A DNA stretch of 64,000 bases. Origin: Paraphaeosphaeria minitans (lineage: Eukaryota > Ascomycota > Dothideomycetes > Pleosporales > Didymosphaeriaceae). Positions within the stretch are counted from its first letter, which is position 1, and the number at the start of each line of letters is the position of its first letter. The notes under the pieces are model-generated. The model saw only the letters and a program-made list of their open reading frames with translations. It had not been told where the DNA came from and did no database searches. Location of the stretch: positions 1,240,001 to 1,304,000 of the forward strand of contig WJXW01000015.1 in NCBI GenBank assembly GCA_015832175.1. Direction: 5' to 3'. Positions 10,901 to 20,367 of this stretch are shown one piece after another. A program made the position numbers and the translations under genes.

Positions 10901-11817
10901 CTCAGCTCCCACCATTAGATGTCACTATCTTCTCAGATGGCTCTGAACAGTACACAAAGGAAGGAGAAAAGCGGGTCACCTACGGCTACGCAGTGTATCA
11001 GAATGGAAGACAACTACAGAGCGGCCGCGGGTCACTACATCCTACCTCGCATGTGTTTGACGCGGAGGTAGTCGGAGCGTGGAGAGGCCTCCAGCACACG
11101 ATAAGACAACCAGCGCTTAGTACCCGCCGAATCTGGATGTGCGTAGACAGCACTTCAGTAATATGGGGCCTTAGAGGCGTCGCGCCTTCTACCTCTCAAT
11201 GGGCCTTCCTAGCATGCCACGGCGCTATGGAGACACACGACGTCTCTATCAAATGGGCCCCTGGACACCTGGGTGTCGAGGGGAACGAGACGGCTGACAG
11301 ACTAGCTAATCAGGAAGCCCAGCACCCATCGCCACCAACCGGGAAAGCTGCTGTGCCCACACTCTCAGGCATCAAGTCAGTTGCTCGCAAAGTACTACGA
11401 AGCATACAACAGATTTGGTGGGCAGACAAGAAGACAAAACTCTCTAGATGGTATAAAAGCTGGGAGCTGGACTACGCACCACGCCGCGGACCAGGAGAAC
11501 TAGACCTACCCAGAGCTGTATTGGCTAGATTCCTATCTATCCGCTCTATGCACGGAGACTTTGCCTGGTACCATCGGAAGTTCAATCACAACGACGCGAA
11601 CCTCACCTGCTCATGCGGACGCGATAAGACGCCAGAGCACCTTGCGCTCTGCCGCAAGACCCTAGGGGCCTTTGGCCGATGGCCGCTTCGACCACCCGCA
11701 CTACCATCCAGCCGGGCTGACGGCCTGGCGTATACCGCGGCGCTGATAGGAGATCCAGAGGCCTTCGAAGCCTTTACCCAGCTCACACAGTACTATACTA
11801 AGGTTTGTCCTCGGTAG
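7981..11817 (+). CDS. LINE ORF2: endonuclease, reverse transcriptase, RNase H
   Basis: 1278 residues without interruption. Order: apurinic-type endonuclease (about 20-235, with VQEPF, GGDFN and SDHE); reverse transcriptase (about 480-760, with LDVQGAFD, GTPQGSPLSP and YADD at 671-674); RNase H (about 980-1115, with SDGS, a glutamate in FDAEV, CVDST and PGHLGVEGNETAD, i.e. the D-E-D-D set); and a C-terminal CSCGRDKTPEHLALC motif, probably zinc-binding. The protein nicks target DNA and primes cDNA synthesis from the nick. All key residues are present. Translation probably depends on reinitiation after ORF1. Confidence 0.92.
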   Translation: MLEHPNNTPAYNGQQQPSLPSKQLRVCWANVGRSSPCHITILEVAFQKGLDVVCVQEPFTCANSRTSTHPGFRHLAPISTWDTPTASGSARPRVMTYIRKGYHLRLQTRESLNHPDLLWVVVNGVAILNCYRQPLTPDVLQYVTHLTPPQHCLVGGDFNVRHESFEPAVTAANGGIELARWAAAASMDYIGVPGQPTHCAGHVLDLTFSNIPFAQSAVEASMHSGSDHETIVTSIPTAALGTPHLAQYHYRVPEASLPKFAGLIEIGVQGIPDPLAAQDTAQLDNCVSLLTETIQHSVRTAGRPDRKEGRAAPWWTEECKTAYQAYKRARQLYLGSPPSEETRAFKTIVRQAKRQYWRHVIDNAKDDKDLFKVIAWHKLTPENQETPLIVNDTTIYDPLEKAEALREEVLNRYTAEDDLRQCPDQEAAATLPWSTYISLEEAERNTIGVSSTSPGTDRSTVRLLRACRAHVGELIRRIFQQCLELNHFPAYWKLAEVAMIPKVGKTDRTSSRSWRPIALLSCIGKGLERTVARRIAWTAMTHKILSPQHGGALPKRSAADLTAAFTHDTEAAWALNQHVTMVTLDVQGAFDALLKNRLLHRMVEQGWPQRTILFIDSFLTARRVQVRLGQVTTPSYPVACGTPQGSPLSPVLYTLYLAELLSMDIERRFGYADDICLYRASHSLDNNVELLAADLRQIRTWGAINKVTFAPEKQEMIHLTRQRSSYAPLCVVDEHLTIHPILPGGEHCQPALRWLGIWFDRRLTFRRHVAMRAAKAAKVAHHIRSLARTTCGPPASSLRKATIACVYPSLLHGTECWYRGRTKPPRTLKPGRPPEVSAYVGWHIAAIDKTIAIAARGILPVWRTTPTATLFRDAGLPSAAVALEEAKLRYATHLRAIDSDHLLTNRAVVPIVNRGKGAGKPQRIQTKVQQLGSLLPEIPRTELIAPHYSPGCRTDPTLGIDKKTAAKSFKEWWAQLPPLDVTIFSDGSEQYTKEGEKRVTYGYAVYQNGRQLQSGRGSLHPTSHVFDAEVVGAWRGLQHTIRQPALSTRRIWMCVDSTSVIWGLRGVAPSTSQWAFLACHGAMETHDVSIKWAPGHLGVEGNETADRLANQEAQHPSPPTGKAAVPTLSGIKSVARKVLRSIQQIWWADKKTKLSRWYKSWELDYAPRRGPGELDLPRAVLARFLSIRSMHGDFAWYHRKFNHNDANLTCSCGRDKTPEHLALCRKTLGAFGRWPLRPPALPSSRADGLAYTAALIGDPEAFEAFTQLTQYYTKVCPR

Positions 11818-12182
11818 TCCTGCCCTGCACTAGCAACAACAACCCCACTGCACTTAGCCTAGCTGCATAATAGCTGCGACACTTCTTATCTTTCTACTTC
11901 TCTCTCCACCCTCTCCTTCTCACCCTCTTACTCTCTTCTCTACTGTAACGGCATAATAATGCCTTATAATATAAGGGACTCTCCCTGATGCACATACACG
12001 GCCTAGTCTCCCTAACTGGAAGGGGAGCTACAGCTTGAAATGGTAGCAATACCCGCATAGGCAAGAAATGCTTTCTAAGGTAGCGCGCTGGCACTGTAAA
12101 TCCATAGCTTAGCACGTCTTATATGCCCCTCGGGAGGCGATATGGTGGACTTACTCCTCATCATACGGACGCAAAATGAATA

Positions 12183-12208
12183 CCAACCAACCAACCAACC
12201 AACCAACC
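12183..12208 (+). repeat. (CCAA)n tail at LINE 3' end
   Basis: Six and a half CCAA units end the LINE. Beyond it the sequence is directly coding for the interior of a pogo transposase, so the insertion point is at about 12209. Confidence 0.85.
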
Positions 12209-12965
12209 TCTCAATCCAGAGGTGATACTCAAACGATTTAAATCACACGCTATCACTACTACCTCAAGCGATAGTGAGTCCTCAGCCTTGAGCGCCTCAA
12301 ACTGGCGGAAAACTGAGCGCCTTCTACGCCAGGTAGTACATGATAGGAGTGATCCACGAGCTCAAAAGCTCAGCCGAGCCTTCCACTCTATCTCGGTTCA
12401 AAAAACGCTAATTGAACAAGAGGCTCAAGGCCTCAGGGTAGCTTTAATCAATGAGAGGCAGTGCAGAACACGAGGGAAAGTACTGCCTTTAGAGGCAGCT
12501 GAGGAGTATCACGGTGGCGCTGTTTTCGGGTCTCCAAGGAAGGTAAAGGAGGCACGTGATCGCCAGCAGCAGCAGGAGGCTGAGGAGGCTCAACTACAAC
12601 TTCAGAAGATCGAGCAAGCTCGTATACGCGAGGAGGCGAGGCAAATCAAGGCGCGCGCGAGCGATATACGACGCCAGGCGCGTGCGCAGGCGAGGATATT
12701 GAGGGCGCAGGAGAAGGAGGAGTTGGCTGCTGCAAAGGCCTCTAGATTAGCAGCTCGCAGGACTCAACAACGACTCCAACAAGCCCTACAACCTACTCAG
12801 AAAGGTAACAGGATAAGATATAAGGCTACTGCACGATCTACAATAAAGGATAGTCCTGTTGTTAATCGTAAAGGTTGTGAACAGGCTCAAGGACCTGCGC
12901 GAGCTACAACGCCTGTTCAGTCGCGCCGCGGCAGGCAGATTACAACTCCATCACGATATCGATAG
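12209..12965 (+). pseudogene. Pogo-type transposase, C-terminal fragment cut by the LINE
   Basis: The frame opens right after the LINE tail with NPEVILKRF and continues for about 250 codons to TAG at 12963. It aligns along its length with the tail of the transposase at 13280-15148: LKRF, SALSASNWRK, ERLLRQVV, KLSRAFHSIS, GGAVFGSP, then a long Arg/Gln/Ala coiled coil and a basic end. The DNA-binding and catalytic parts are absent, also from the left flank of the LINE. The sequence is diverged from its neighbour, so it is a different subfamily, not a recent duplicate. Confidence 0.8.
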
Positions 12966-13117
12966 CTATATAGATTAATTAAGGCATATAGAACTCAACA
13001 CTAAAATAAATCGCAGTTGCAACTATCCTACATGGCGCAATGGCGTTAATTGAAGTTTGGGATTATTTTGATGGGGCGCGCGTTACGCCGGGCCGCGCGT
13101 TACGCCGTCAACTACGG

Positions 13118-13159
13118 TAACGCGTCTCACCACCGAGTGCACGTCCCCACCCAATGCAC
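13118..13159 (+). repeat. Left terminal inverted repeat of pogo element
   Basis: Starts TAACGCGTCT, then caccaccgagtgcacg. The reverse complement of 15198-15239 carries the same core with two mismatches in 32. Confidence 0.8.
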
Positions 13160-13279
13160 GAACTTTGGCAGGATGGTACCCCAAACTTGAAGTTTTTGCG
13201 CCACCCACGAACGCGATCAGTATACAATTTTTTGGTGTTGAGTTTGTATCGTATTAATGAGTAGATTGTGAATTTTTAA

Positions 13280-15148
13280 TTATATAAGCAGCTTCTTGGG
13301 CGGCCGTATTGGTCGGCCGCGCCGAGTGAGCTTTGGAACTGCTTCATCTACAATATGAGGATTCTCATCAACCACAACGATCTCAGAAGCTTCAGGGAGC
13401 TTGAGGCTTTGCCTCTTACCCTTTTTAGATAATTGTATATCGCTTTGAAGTTGTTTCTCAAGCTGCTTAGCCATCTTATCTTCCTCGCGCTGAAGGACCA
13501 TCTCAGTAGCCAAGCGCTCGCGCTCCTCCTTTGCTGCAACTCGTTTGAGCCGGTGCTCTTTAAGGAGCTGAGCCTTAGCAAGGTTTTGTCGCTCACGAAG
13601 CTTGTTGGCCTCACTTTTTTGGTGTTGTAGCTCCTCTTCTTGTAGGTCCTTTTGGCTCTGGCGTTGACGCGCTTGCGCTACCTTCCCAGGCGACCAGAAA
13701 ATTGCTCCTCCATTGTAATCAGCCGGAGGCTCGAGTAGTAGAGCTTTGCCACGCTTCCTACGCTTCTTATCATTAGCTAGAGCCTCTCTAAGGTTGTTGT
13801 TTTCATGTTGTAGTAGCTGATTTTTCGCTGAGATTGTGTGGATTGTTCGGCTAAGCTTCTTCGCGTTGGAGTCGTAGATATCGTCTACAGCCTGGCGTAG
13901 CAATCGCTCAATTTTTCGCCAGTCGCTGGCGCTCAATACTGAGCTTGAAGAGCCGCTTGATTTTGGCCGTGATCCCTCTCCTTGCGCTGTTTTGAATCGC
14001 TTTAAGAAGACGCTTGCGTTGAACGGCGCGATACCTGTCGCTTCGAAGGACTTTCGGATGAGCTTTTCTTCGAAGGAGGAGTGCCACGCAGCTTGAAATA
14101 AGCGATAGAAGTCGCGTTTGGTGATATTTGTGAGGCCTTGGGCGCGATCGAGGAAGCGAGCGAGCTCAGCTTTGTACGAGGCTGCGAGTGGCGCAAACAT
14201 GACGACATCAAGGGGTTGAAGCGTGTGAGTACTGTGAGGCGGAAATATCATGAGCAGGATTCTATTGGAGTGGCAATACTCGATAAAATCTATAGTAACG
14301 TGGGAGCCGTGGCCATCTAGGATTAATAGGCGCCATGAGTTGCGCGCTTTCGGCTTTGTTTCGCGATCAAATACCTGCTTGAGCCAGGCAAGTCCTATAT
14401 CGTTGCTCATCCATCCTGAGGATGAGCTTGTGAAGAAAGCTCGGTGTTCTTCTGGCTGAAAATCAAGCAACCAAGTATCCTGTATGGCTCCAGATTGAGC
14501 CTGGTAGATGAGGGCGGGCGTGAGCGCGCTGCCATCAGCACAGATGCAAGCTATAGTAGTAATCCACTCGCGATTGCCATCCTGAACGATGTGCTTGAGT
14601 TTTCCCTGCTCATACGCGCTCTTGGAGAACACGCGCTTCATCTTTGACAGTACTCCAATCAAGAAGCCCTTCTCATCCATATTGTATATATGACGGTGAT
14701 CGACGTCGTATTGCTCGATTTTACGCTTGAGAAGCTCGAAGTATAGCGTATATTTAAAGGCGGAGTCAGCTTTAAAGCGGTTGCGATCGAGGCCGGTTGC
14801 CCAGTGTGAGATGAGATCAATCTGGTGTCGCTGCACGAAGCGATCAGCCCAATTCTTTCCTACATCTTTCTGAGCGATCTGGCTCGCAAAATTGCGTATC
14901 ATTGGCCTAGATGGAGGTAGCCCGCGGCCTACAAGCGTGTGTATATACTGTACGAGCTCGGATTCCTGCGTTGTGTTGAGCAATCGCCCATTTGCAAGCT
15001 TTGTTGCACGCGCTTGTGTGATCCCACTGTGGCGTCGCGATAACGTGGATCTGTCGCACCCATACTTTTCCGCAAATTGAGTATACTCAAATTCTTCTCC
15101 AAGTTTCAGCGATTCTAACGCTGCAAGCGCAGCTTCAATACCTGCCAT
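13280..15148 (-). CDS. Pogo/Tigger-type DDE transposase, intact
   Basis: I start at ATG 15148 (MAGIEAAL), giving 622 residues; an upstream in-frame start at 15235 is in the inverted repeat and less likely. Order: psq/helix-turn-helix (about 5-55, YGCDRSTLSRR); CENP-B-type second helix-turn-helix (about 60-135, ending KNWADRFVQRH); DDE_1 catalytic domain with the acidic residues in YNMDEKGF, LILDGHGSH and QPLDVVMF; then a 200-residue Lys/Arg/Glu/Gln coiled coil and a basic tail with RRGRPIRPP. No stop or frameshift is visible, so the element could be active and could also mobilise relatives. Confidence 0.88.
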   Translation of the reverse strand: MAGIEAALAALESLKLGEEFEYTQFAEKYGCDRSTLSRRHSGITQARATKLANGRLLNTTQESELVQYIHTLVGRGLPPSRPMIRNFASQIAQKDVGKNWADRFVQRHQIDLISHWATGLDRNRFKADSAFKYTLYFELLKRKIEQYDVDHRHIYNMDEKGFLIGVLSKMKRVFSKSAYEQGKLKHIVQDGNREWITTIACICADGSALTPALIYQAQSGAIQDTWLLDFQPEEHRAFFTSSSSGWMSNDIGLAWLKQVFDRETKPKARNSWRLLILDGHGSHVTIDFIEYCHSNRILLMIFPPHSTHTLQPLDVVMFAPLAASYKAELARFLDRAQGLTNITKRDFYRLFQAAWHSSFEEKLIRKSFEATGIAPFNASVFLKRFKTAQGEGSRPKSSGSSSSVLSASDWRKIERLLRQAVDDIYDSNAKKLSRTIHTISAKNQLLQHENNNLREALANDKKRRKRGKALLLEPPADYNGGAIFWSPGKVAQARQRQSQKDLQEEELQHQKSEANKLRERQNLAKAQLLKEHRLKRVAAKEERERLATEMVLQREEDKMAKQLEKQLQSDIQLSKKGKRQSLKLPEASEIVVVDENPHIVDEAVPKLTRRGRPIRPPKKLLI

Positions 15149-15197
15149 GGTGGTTGAGATACAATACGTTGAAAAATACAAAAAAAAACGGTGTTGT

Positions 15198-15239
15198 GTG
15201 CATTCGGTGGGGGCGTGCACTCGGTGGTGCCCCACGTTA
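15198..15239 (-). repeat. Right terminal inverted repeat of pogo element
   Basis: Read on the minus strand it starts TAACGTGGGG, then caccaccgagtgcacg, pairing with the left end. Confidence 0.8.
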
Positions 15240-15546
15240 CTACATGAAGAATTGATGAGGCATGGGGCAGCTGGTTGACACTCGAGTTCTTGGTCTTTCT
15301 AAGTCTCAACGCCTCTCCTTCATCAGGAATAGAGCTTAAGGCCTCAAGGAAGTCGAGGCTTTGGGTGTTGCAGATGATCTATCCTTGATGCACCCAACAC
15401 CTTCATGCTGACAGTTCAATCATAATAATCGAATCGTTGGGTGGTCTTGAAATATACGTAGATCCTCGGAAAGGAAACAACAATATTTTCCGTTGTTTAC
15501 TCCATATGACAGAGTAAAAGCATTGGTGTATCTGAGCTGTAAAATT

Positions 15547-17457
15547 CTATCGGATGTTGTAATCGGCAAAGTTAGGGCTCTTCACCAGGCCATGATATTC
15601 ATAGGTGCTCCACGGCGCATTAACATTCTGTCGCCCATGCTGATTAACGAATAGACCGGCGCCTTTTTCTTCCCAAATACAATCTTTGGCCGCAACATCG
15701 AGCCTAGCATTGTAATCGTCATAAACATCCTGGCGACAATCCATAGACTTCTTGTCGTTCTCTAACAAGTGAATGATCGAGGCGGCAGTATATCTCGACC
15801 AGATCTCACCCCACGACTAGAAGCCGCCCGATCGTGGCTGGTGGTTCGGTCCGTAGAAGGAAAAAAAATTGGGAAAACCAGGCAAAGTGAGACCGAGATA
15901 CGAACGTGCGCCATCCTTCTTCCACAGTACTCCCAATGTCGCTCCATTTCGGCCAACATACTTACAAGGGGCAAACCACTCTTGCACGGACCAGCCGGTG
16001 CTAAGGACGATGAGATCGAACTCGCGTTCCTGACCGTCCACAGTCTTAATTCCCGTCTCTGTGATGGATTCAATGCCATCCGTGACAAGTTCCACGTGGT
16101 CGCGCAGTAGCATATCATAGAAGCCGTTGTCAACGATCAAACGACGGACCATTGGCGAATAGTGAGGCATCAGTTTCTCTACTAAATCCGGCCTGTCCTG
16201 CATCTTGGACTTGATGAAGTCGATCAGAAGTCCGCGCATCTTGTCGTTACTCTCGCTGATCTGACCTCCCTTGGCCTGCCATTCCCTGTCGTAGGATTGC
16301 GAATATTGCACCTGAGTGAACGTAAGGTGGTTGGAATAGCAAAACCAGTTCCAGTAGTAGGGCATGTTGTCGAACAACCATCTAACATGAGTGTCGATCG
16401 GTTTCCCATACCCTTCTATCCCTGTGATCCAATTTGCAGTGCGCTGAAAGACAGTTAACGACTTGGCTTCAGCCGCAACAGCAGGGGCGAGTTGCGTGCC
16501 TGTCGATCCTGTGCCAAGAAGAGCAACACGCTTATTGCGGTAGTCGACGCTATGATCCCATCGGGCGGAGTGAAACATCGGTCGTTTGAAGTTATCTACT
16601 CCCTTGATCTTTGGTAGTCTGGGTGTGGAGTAAAGACCGGACCCATTTACAATTGCGTTGCACCTCATGACCTCGGTGTGTCCATCAGCATGTTCTATGG
16701 TAAGCTCCCACTCGCTGGAGTCTTCTTGCCAGGTAGCACTGAGAACCTCACGGTTGAAGTGGAAGTGGCCTTCAACTCTGTACCGCTTGACCACTTCGTG
16801 GAGATATCGAAGCGTCTCGCCCGCTGCGGCAAAGTATTCCGACCATGGGTAGTTCTTGACGAACTTGAATTGGTAGAGATAGCTTCCCACATCCACACGA
16901 GCGTCAGGATAGGAATTCAGGAGCCATGTGCCGCCTATATCTGATTGTCGTTCAAGCACCGTGAAATTGAGGCCCAGCCGTTTGAATTGCACTGCAGCGG
17001 CCACGCCGCTGATACCCCCACCTATGCAAACAATCTTGAAGGCGTTGATCTTCTCAGCTGACGGCCTCTTCTCGGTCCACTGGGCCTCGCGGGGAAATTC
17101 GTCGACAGCTAGCTCTTCATAGTTAAAGTCGAACTCTTCATTTGAAACCGGGGTATCCCCGAACATATCCATTAACTTTCTTGTCTCATCTTTCGACGGC
17201 GGTGGAGAGACATCATCATCTGGCTTGTGTTTTGATAGATAGGCAAATGCTTTTTCTTTCAAAGCAGGAATGTCTCCGTCTGCTACCACATGAGCAAACA
17301 TGGCGCCGCCTCGGATAGAGTACCGGGAAGTGCTCATGTTGGCCAATTCAGGGTCCTCGGTTACCTGGAACAGCGCAAGTCGCAGGGCGTTGAGATTGGA
17401 CTTGTCAATCGCTGTACGGATCAATTCCTCGTCGACTGGACCACAGGCTGCAGCCAT
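15547..17457 (-). pseudogene. Baeyer-Villiger monooxygenase (4-hydroxyacetophenone monooxygenase-like), one in-frame TAG
   Basis: FAD/NADPH enzyme that would insert oxygen next to a ketone carbonyl, giving an ester. From ATG 17457 the frame covers about 636 codons. N-terminal helical extension (1-130) as in HAPMO-type enzymes; FAD site GGGISG (146-151); second Rossmann motif GTGSTG (315-320); BVMO fingerprint FKRPMFHSARWD (290-301), where the usual glycine after FK is Arg. TAG at 15817-15819 (codon 547) interrupts the C-terminal domain after RSGGF; the same frame continues with SWGEIWSRYTAASIIHLL to the natural end at 15547. Homologues I recall have Tyr there, so a single TAC/TAT to TAG change is likely. 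Divergent from the EthD-like gene at 18105. Confidence 0.85.
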
Positions 17458-18104
17458 ATTGAAGGTCGTTTCGAAATGGAAACGCGAAGATGATCCAGAA
17501 GAATGAAGCTTTAAGGATTCGAGCAAAGAAAAGCATGTAATCAGGAGCTCTAATGTACGCAAGTCTGTAAAGAAGCCAGTGACAACGAGGCTATCTTAAT
17601 GGCTGTAAATTGGACGTGACAGAAGGAGGTACTGTCCGAGGGCCGAGGTGAGGTTTATCCTGAAGGACTCACCTTGCAGTTCTAACACCAGATGCATTAT
17701 ATCACGACCACTTTGATATGGTTTTCTACCCACGTCATCTAGAATCCTCGTCCAATCCCACAGTCGACCACTTGAGCCAGTGAGCAAGACATGCGCTGAG
17801 ACGACGGCGATTATCTTCTCGTAGTCCGTAATATTTGCGTTAACCTTTAGGGTTCAGTGAATTGTTCCAAGTTAAGCCGAGGTGTGTAAGGAGGCACTCT
17901 TCTCCCCCGAGGGAAAGAAGTCCACGGCCTCGGCTACTGGTTGCCTTGGTCATTCATTTCTGCATTTCTCCAACTCCGATTGTGGCTATAAGATCGAAAT
18001 AGTCAACACAAACAAATAATTCTACTTCAAAGACTTTATATCAACACTCATCGCCGGCGAATCCTTAACCAGGACCAGGAAAAGACACTTTCGGGAGAGG
18101 AACA
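17458..18104. promoter_or_regulatory. Divergent intergenic region between BVMO and EthD-like genes
   Basis: The 647 bp separate two starts on opposite strands and probably hold both promoters, which would allow joint control. A pyrimidine-rich stretch and ataatt/ttatat AT-rich patches lie 30-110 bp before the EthD start. I see no operator motif I can name. Confidence 0.45.
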
Positions 18105-18437
18105 ATGCCTTACCACGAGACTATCCTCTTCGAGAACACCGATGAGTTGAAGTTAGACATGGACCACTACCTCAAAGTACACATGCCACTGGGTATGGAA
18201 CGCCTCGTTAAGTATGGCTTAAGAAGTTACCACGTCGTCAAGTATACGCCGGGTCCCTTCGGACCGAAACCTCGTTGGCATGTCGGCGCCACGCTTGTTT
18301 GGGAAAGTGTCGAGAGCGTGAAAGCCGCAATGGCCTCTGGCGACGACTTTCTGGCCATATATAACGACGGCCCTAAATATAGCAACATGCGGGCGATCGT
18401 AACGGGTGGCGAGGTCATCGATTCCAACTCAGTGTGA
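18105..18437 (+). CDS. EthD-domain protein (110 aa)
   Basis: A small single-exon protein of the size and pattern of EthD proteins (dimeric alpha+beta barrel): DMDHYLKVHMPLGMERLVKYG in the first half, then GPFGPKPRWHVGATLVWESVE, and an acidic C-terminal strand. EthD proteins accompany oxidative degradation genes in bacteria; fungal members are often cyclases or dehydratases of polyketide and aromatic pathways. Sitting divergently beside a BVMO it may act on the same substrate. The start at 18105 has a clean upstream context (gaacaATGCC). No lesion seen. Confidence 0.8.
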   Translation: MPYHETILFENTDELKLDMDHYLKVHMPLGMERLVKYGLRSYHVVKYTPGPFGPKPRWHVGATLVWESVESVKAAMASGDDFLAIYNDGPKYSNMRAIVTGGEVIDSNSV

Positions 18438-19401
18438 TGCAGAGATTCAGGCGTGGGAAAAGTGTCGAGTCGGCTGCCTGGAAAGAAATCCTTCGATCAG
18501 CGCCCTATCCTGGTCAAGGGACTTGTATGCTGGTCGACAGAGCACACAAGAAGAGACCCTATTGTCACCGAACAAAGCATGTAAATTGAAGAAGGTTCAT
18601 GGCAAGAACGTAGATCCCGCTATTAATTGCTATACCCGACATCAACAAACCTTTGAGATAACATGTCCATCATCTCTTGTCTTTCCCAGATATACTGATC
18701 ACTGATCTCCAGCGTTATGGTAATGGTCTAGCGTTAGAGGGATTTCTGTGAGATCACATTTTGAGGAGATTGGATTGCACTGAGGGAAGGTCGTGGGCGT
18801 GCTGTGGTGCTATTTACTCTGGCCCTGTAGCAGCACCATTTCACTGATGCCGTTATTGACCCGAAATCAGAACCTGCCTGCAGAATGTGTGACTAATTCT
18901 GCCGACGACTTTGCCCTGTGTGGTAGTCTTAGCTTGTGGGCCGTGATCCGAACCTTTCTGTCAAACTTTCTGCAAGCATGGAAGCATTCGTCGTACTATG
19001 AAGAGGAGGCACGAAGCAGAAACTCGCGATCAGCAGACGTTTGGTACAGGCATCAGCTGTCACAACTTAGCTCGGTCCTGCCCGCTGAACGGTTAGAGCT
19101 GGAACTTGTGACAGGTAAGCCATATAGAACAAATACCTAGGTAGCGCTCCATAGCGCTCTACACACCAAAGCCATCAATCACTGAAAAATTCGAAATCTT
19201 CTCATCTCAGGCTATGAAACGTTAGTCCATGGATCAGTGAAGGCTCCCGGGTGAGATCCGGTGGAAATGCCTTATCTCTCGCCGTCCCCACGAGATCAAC
19301 ATCGACTCCTACGAAGACATCCAGAAATACCTAAATGCAGATGAAATTCGCAGCTATCACTCTTTGACTTTTCAAGAATATTGGGCACGCGGGATAATGC
19401 A
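18438..19401. other. No gene recognised
   Basis: Open frames at 18406-18705 and 18793-19140 (plus) have no motif I know. The second begins with a hydrophobic stretch but its composition is not convincing. Confidence 0.35.
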
Positions 19402-20367
19402 TCAAAAGCTCAGCATCGCATTGACTCTATTCTCATACGCCTTCTTAGTCATCCTGCTGCTGGGCGCAATCAATTCAAACACGTGCGGTACGCCTGGGTA
19501 AAGATGGAATTCTGTGGTGACGTTTTCTGCCAGTAGCCTTGTGGCATATATAATATTCTCCTTGCAAAAGATGTCTAGCCCTCCGACATCAATGTATGCT
19601 GGCGGTAAGCCACTCAAAGTGGTCGCTCGTGCAGGGGCCGAGTATGGGGAGATAGAGGCCTGGTTTTGGCCTGCTACTTCACCAAGAAGAGCGGTCCAAG
19701 CAATGATATTGTCGGCAGTTGTCCAGAAGGCAAAGGGCTCCATTACTTGATCCACAGTCGTGTTCCGGTCATCAAGCATTGGATAGACGAGGAATTGCTT
19801 AGCTATACGAGGTTGAAGGTTTCGGTCTCGAGCTATCAGTGTCACGCCAGCGGCTAGACCGCCGCCAGCACTCTCCCCATAGACCGCGATCCTTGCTGGG
19901 TCCACGCCGTGCTGTCGCGAGTGCCGACTTAGCCAGAGGAGTACTGAATAGCAGTCTTCGACGGGAGTTGTGCCCTTGAATTCAGGAGCGAGCCGGTAGT
20001 TGACGCTAAAGATAGGAATGGATGTCTCGCTTGCTAGACGTGCTGTTGTTTTGGCAAATAGTTGGGCTGATCCTAATATCATACCACCACCGTGAAGGTG
20101 GATGATAGCTGGCCCTGGCCCTGAGAGGCTTTCGTTCTTGGAAAAGCAGTGTACCGGAATCCGGTATCCATCAGCAGCTTCCACGTGATATACCGTCTGT
20201 TCCACGTCCGGATAGTCTGGCAAAGCCTCAAGGAAAGCGGCCACGCCTCCTTCCCTCTTCGCTCGGTTTGACTCGATGTCTTCTAGTTGCAGTTTTGGTC
20301 TTGCCTTCACCAAAGGGATAAGTGGCTCAAAAGCTTTGTAGAATTCGCGGTCATAATCGGGAGACAT
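19402..20367 (-). CDS. Alpha/beta hydrolase, HSL family esterase (321 aa)
   Basis: Single exon, usual length for the family. Oxyanion-hole motif HGGG (92-95), nucleophile elbow GESAGG with Ser166, and likely catalytic Asp265 (VGGLDIF) and His295 (GVPHVFE). No signal peptide, so cytosolic. Such enzymes hydrolyse short-chain or aryl esters; beside a BVMO the natural role would be splitting the ester made from a ketone. Divergent from a related esterase at 20930 with 562 bp between starts, which suggests an inverted duplication. No damage seen. Confidence 0.88.
   Translation of the reverse strand: MSPDYDREFYKAFEPLIPLVKARPKLQLEDIESNRAKREGGVAAFLEALPDYPDVEQTVYHVEAADGYRIPVHCFSKNESLSGPGPAIIHLHGGGMILGSAQLFAKTTARLASETSIPIFSVNYRLAPEFKGTTPVEDCYSVLLWLSRHSRQHGVDPARIAVYGESAGGGLAAGVTLIARDRNLQPRIAKQFLVYPMLDDRNTTVDQVMEPFAFWTTADNIIAWTALLGEVAGQNQASISPYSAPARATTLSGLPPAYIDVGGLDIFCKENIIYATRLLAENVTTEFHLYPGVPHVFELIAPSSRMTKKAYENRVNAMLSF

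Larger units (their letters stand above)
6191..12208 (+). mobile_element. Tad-like LINE (non-LTR retrotransposon), two intact ORFs
   Basis: The element has a short 5' leader, a gag-like ORF1, an ORF2 with endonuclease, reverse transcriptase and RNase H, a 3' untranslated stretch of about 365 bp and a (CCAA)n tail. Both ORFs are uninterrupted, so this is potentially an autonomous, recently active copy. The 5' boundary is approximate (loss of the ankyrin frame). The flanks do not match: the left side is a minus-strand ankyrin gene, the right side the interior of a pogo transposase, and I see no target-site duplication. Confidence 0.85.
13118..15239 (-). mobile_element. Pogo-type DNA transposon with terminal inverted repeats
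   Basis: A 2.1-kb element with 42-bp imperfect inverted ends (13118-13159 and 15198-15239), both beginning TAACG. The inner 32 bp match at 30 positions. The single gene inside reads toward the left end. The element sits just downstream of the related transposase fragment at 12209-12965. TA, the usual pogo target duplication, may be part of the TAAC ends. Confidence 0.8.
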
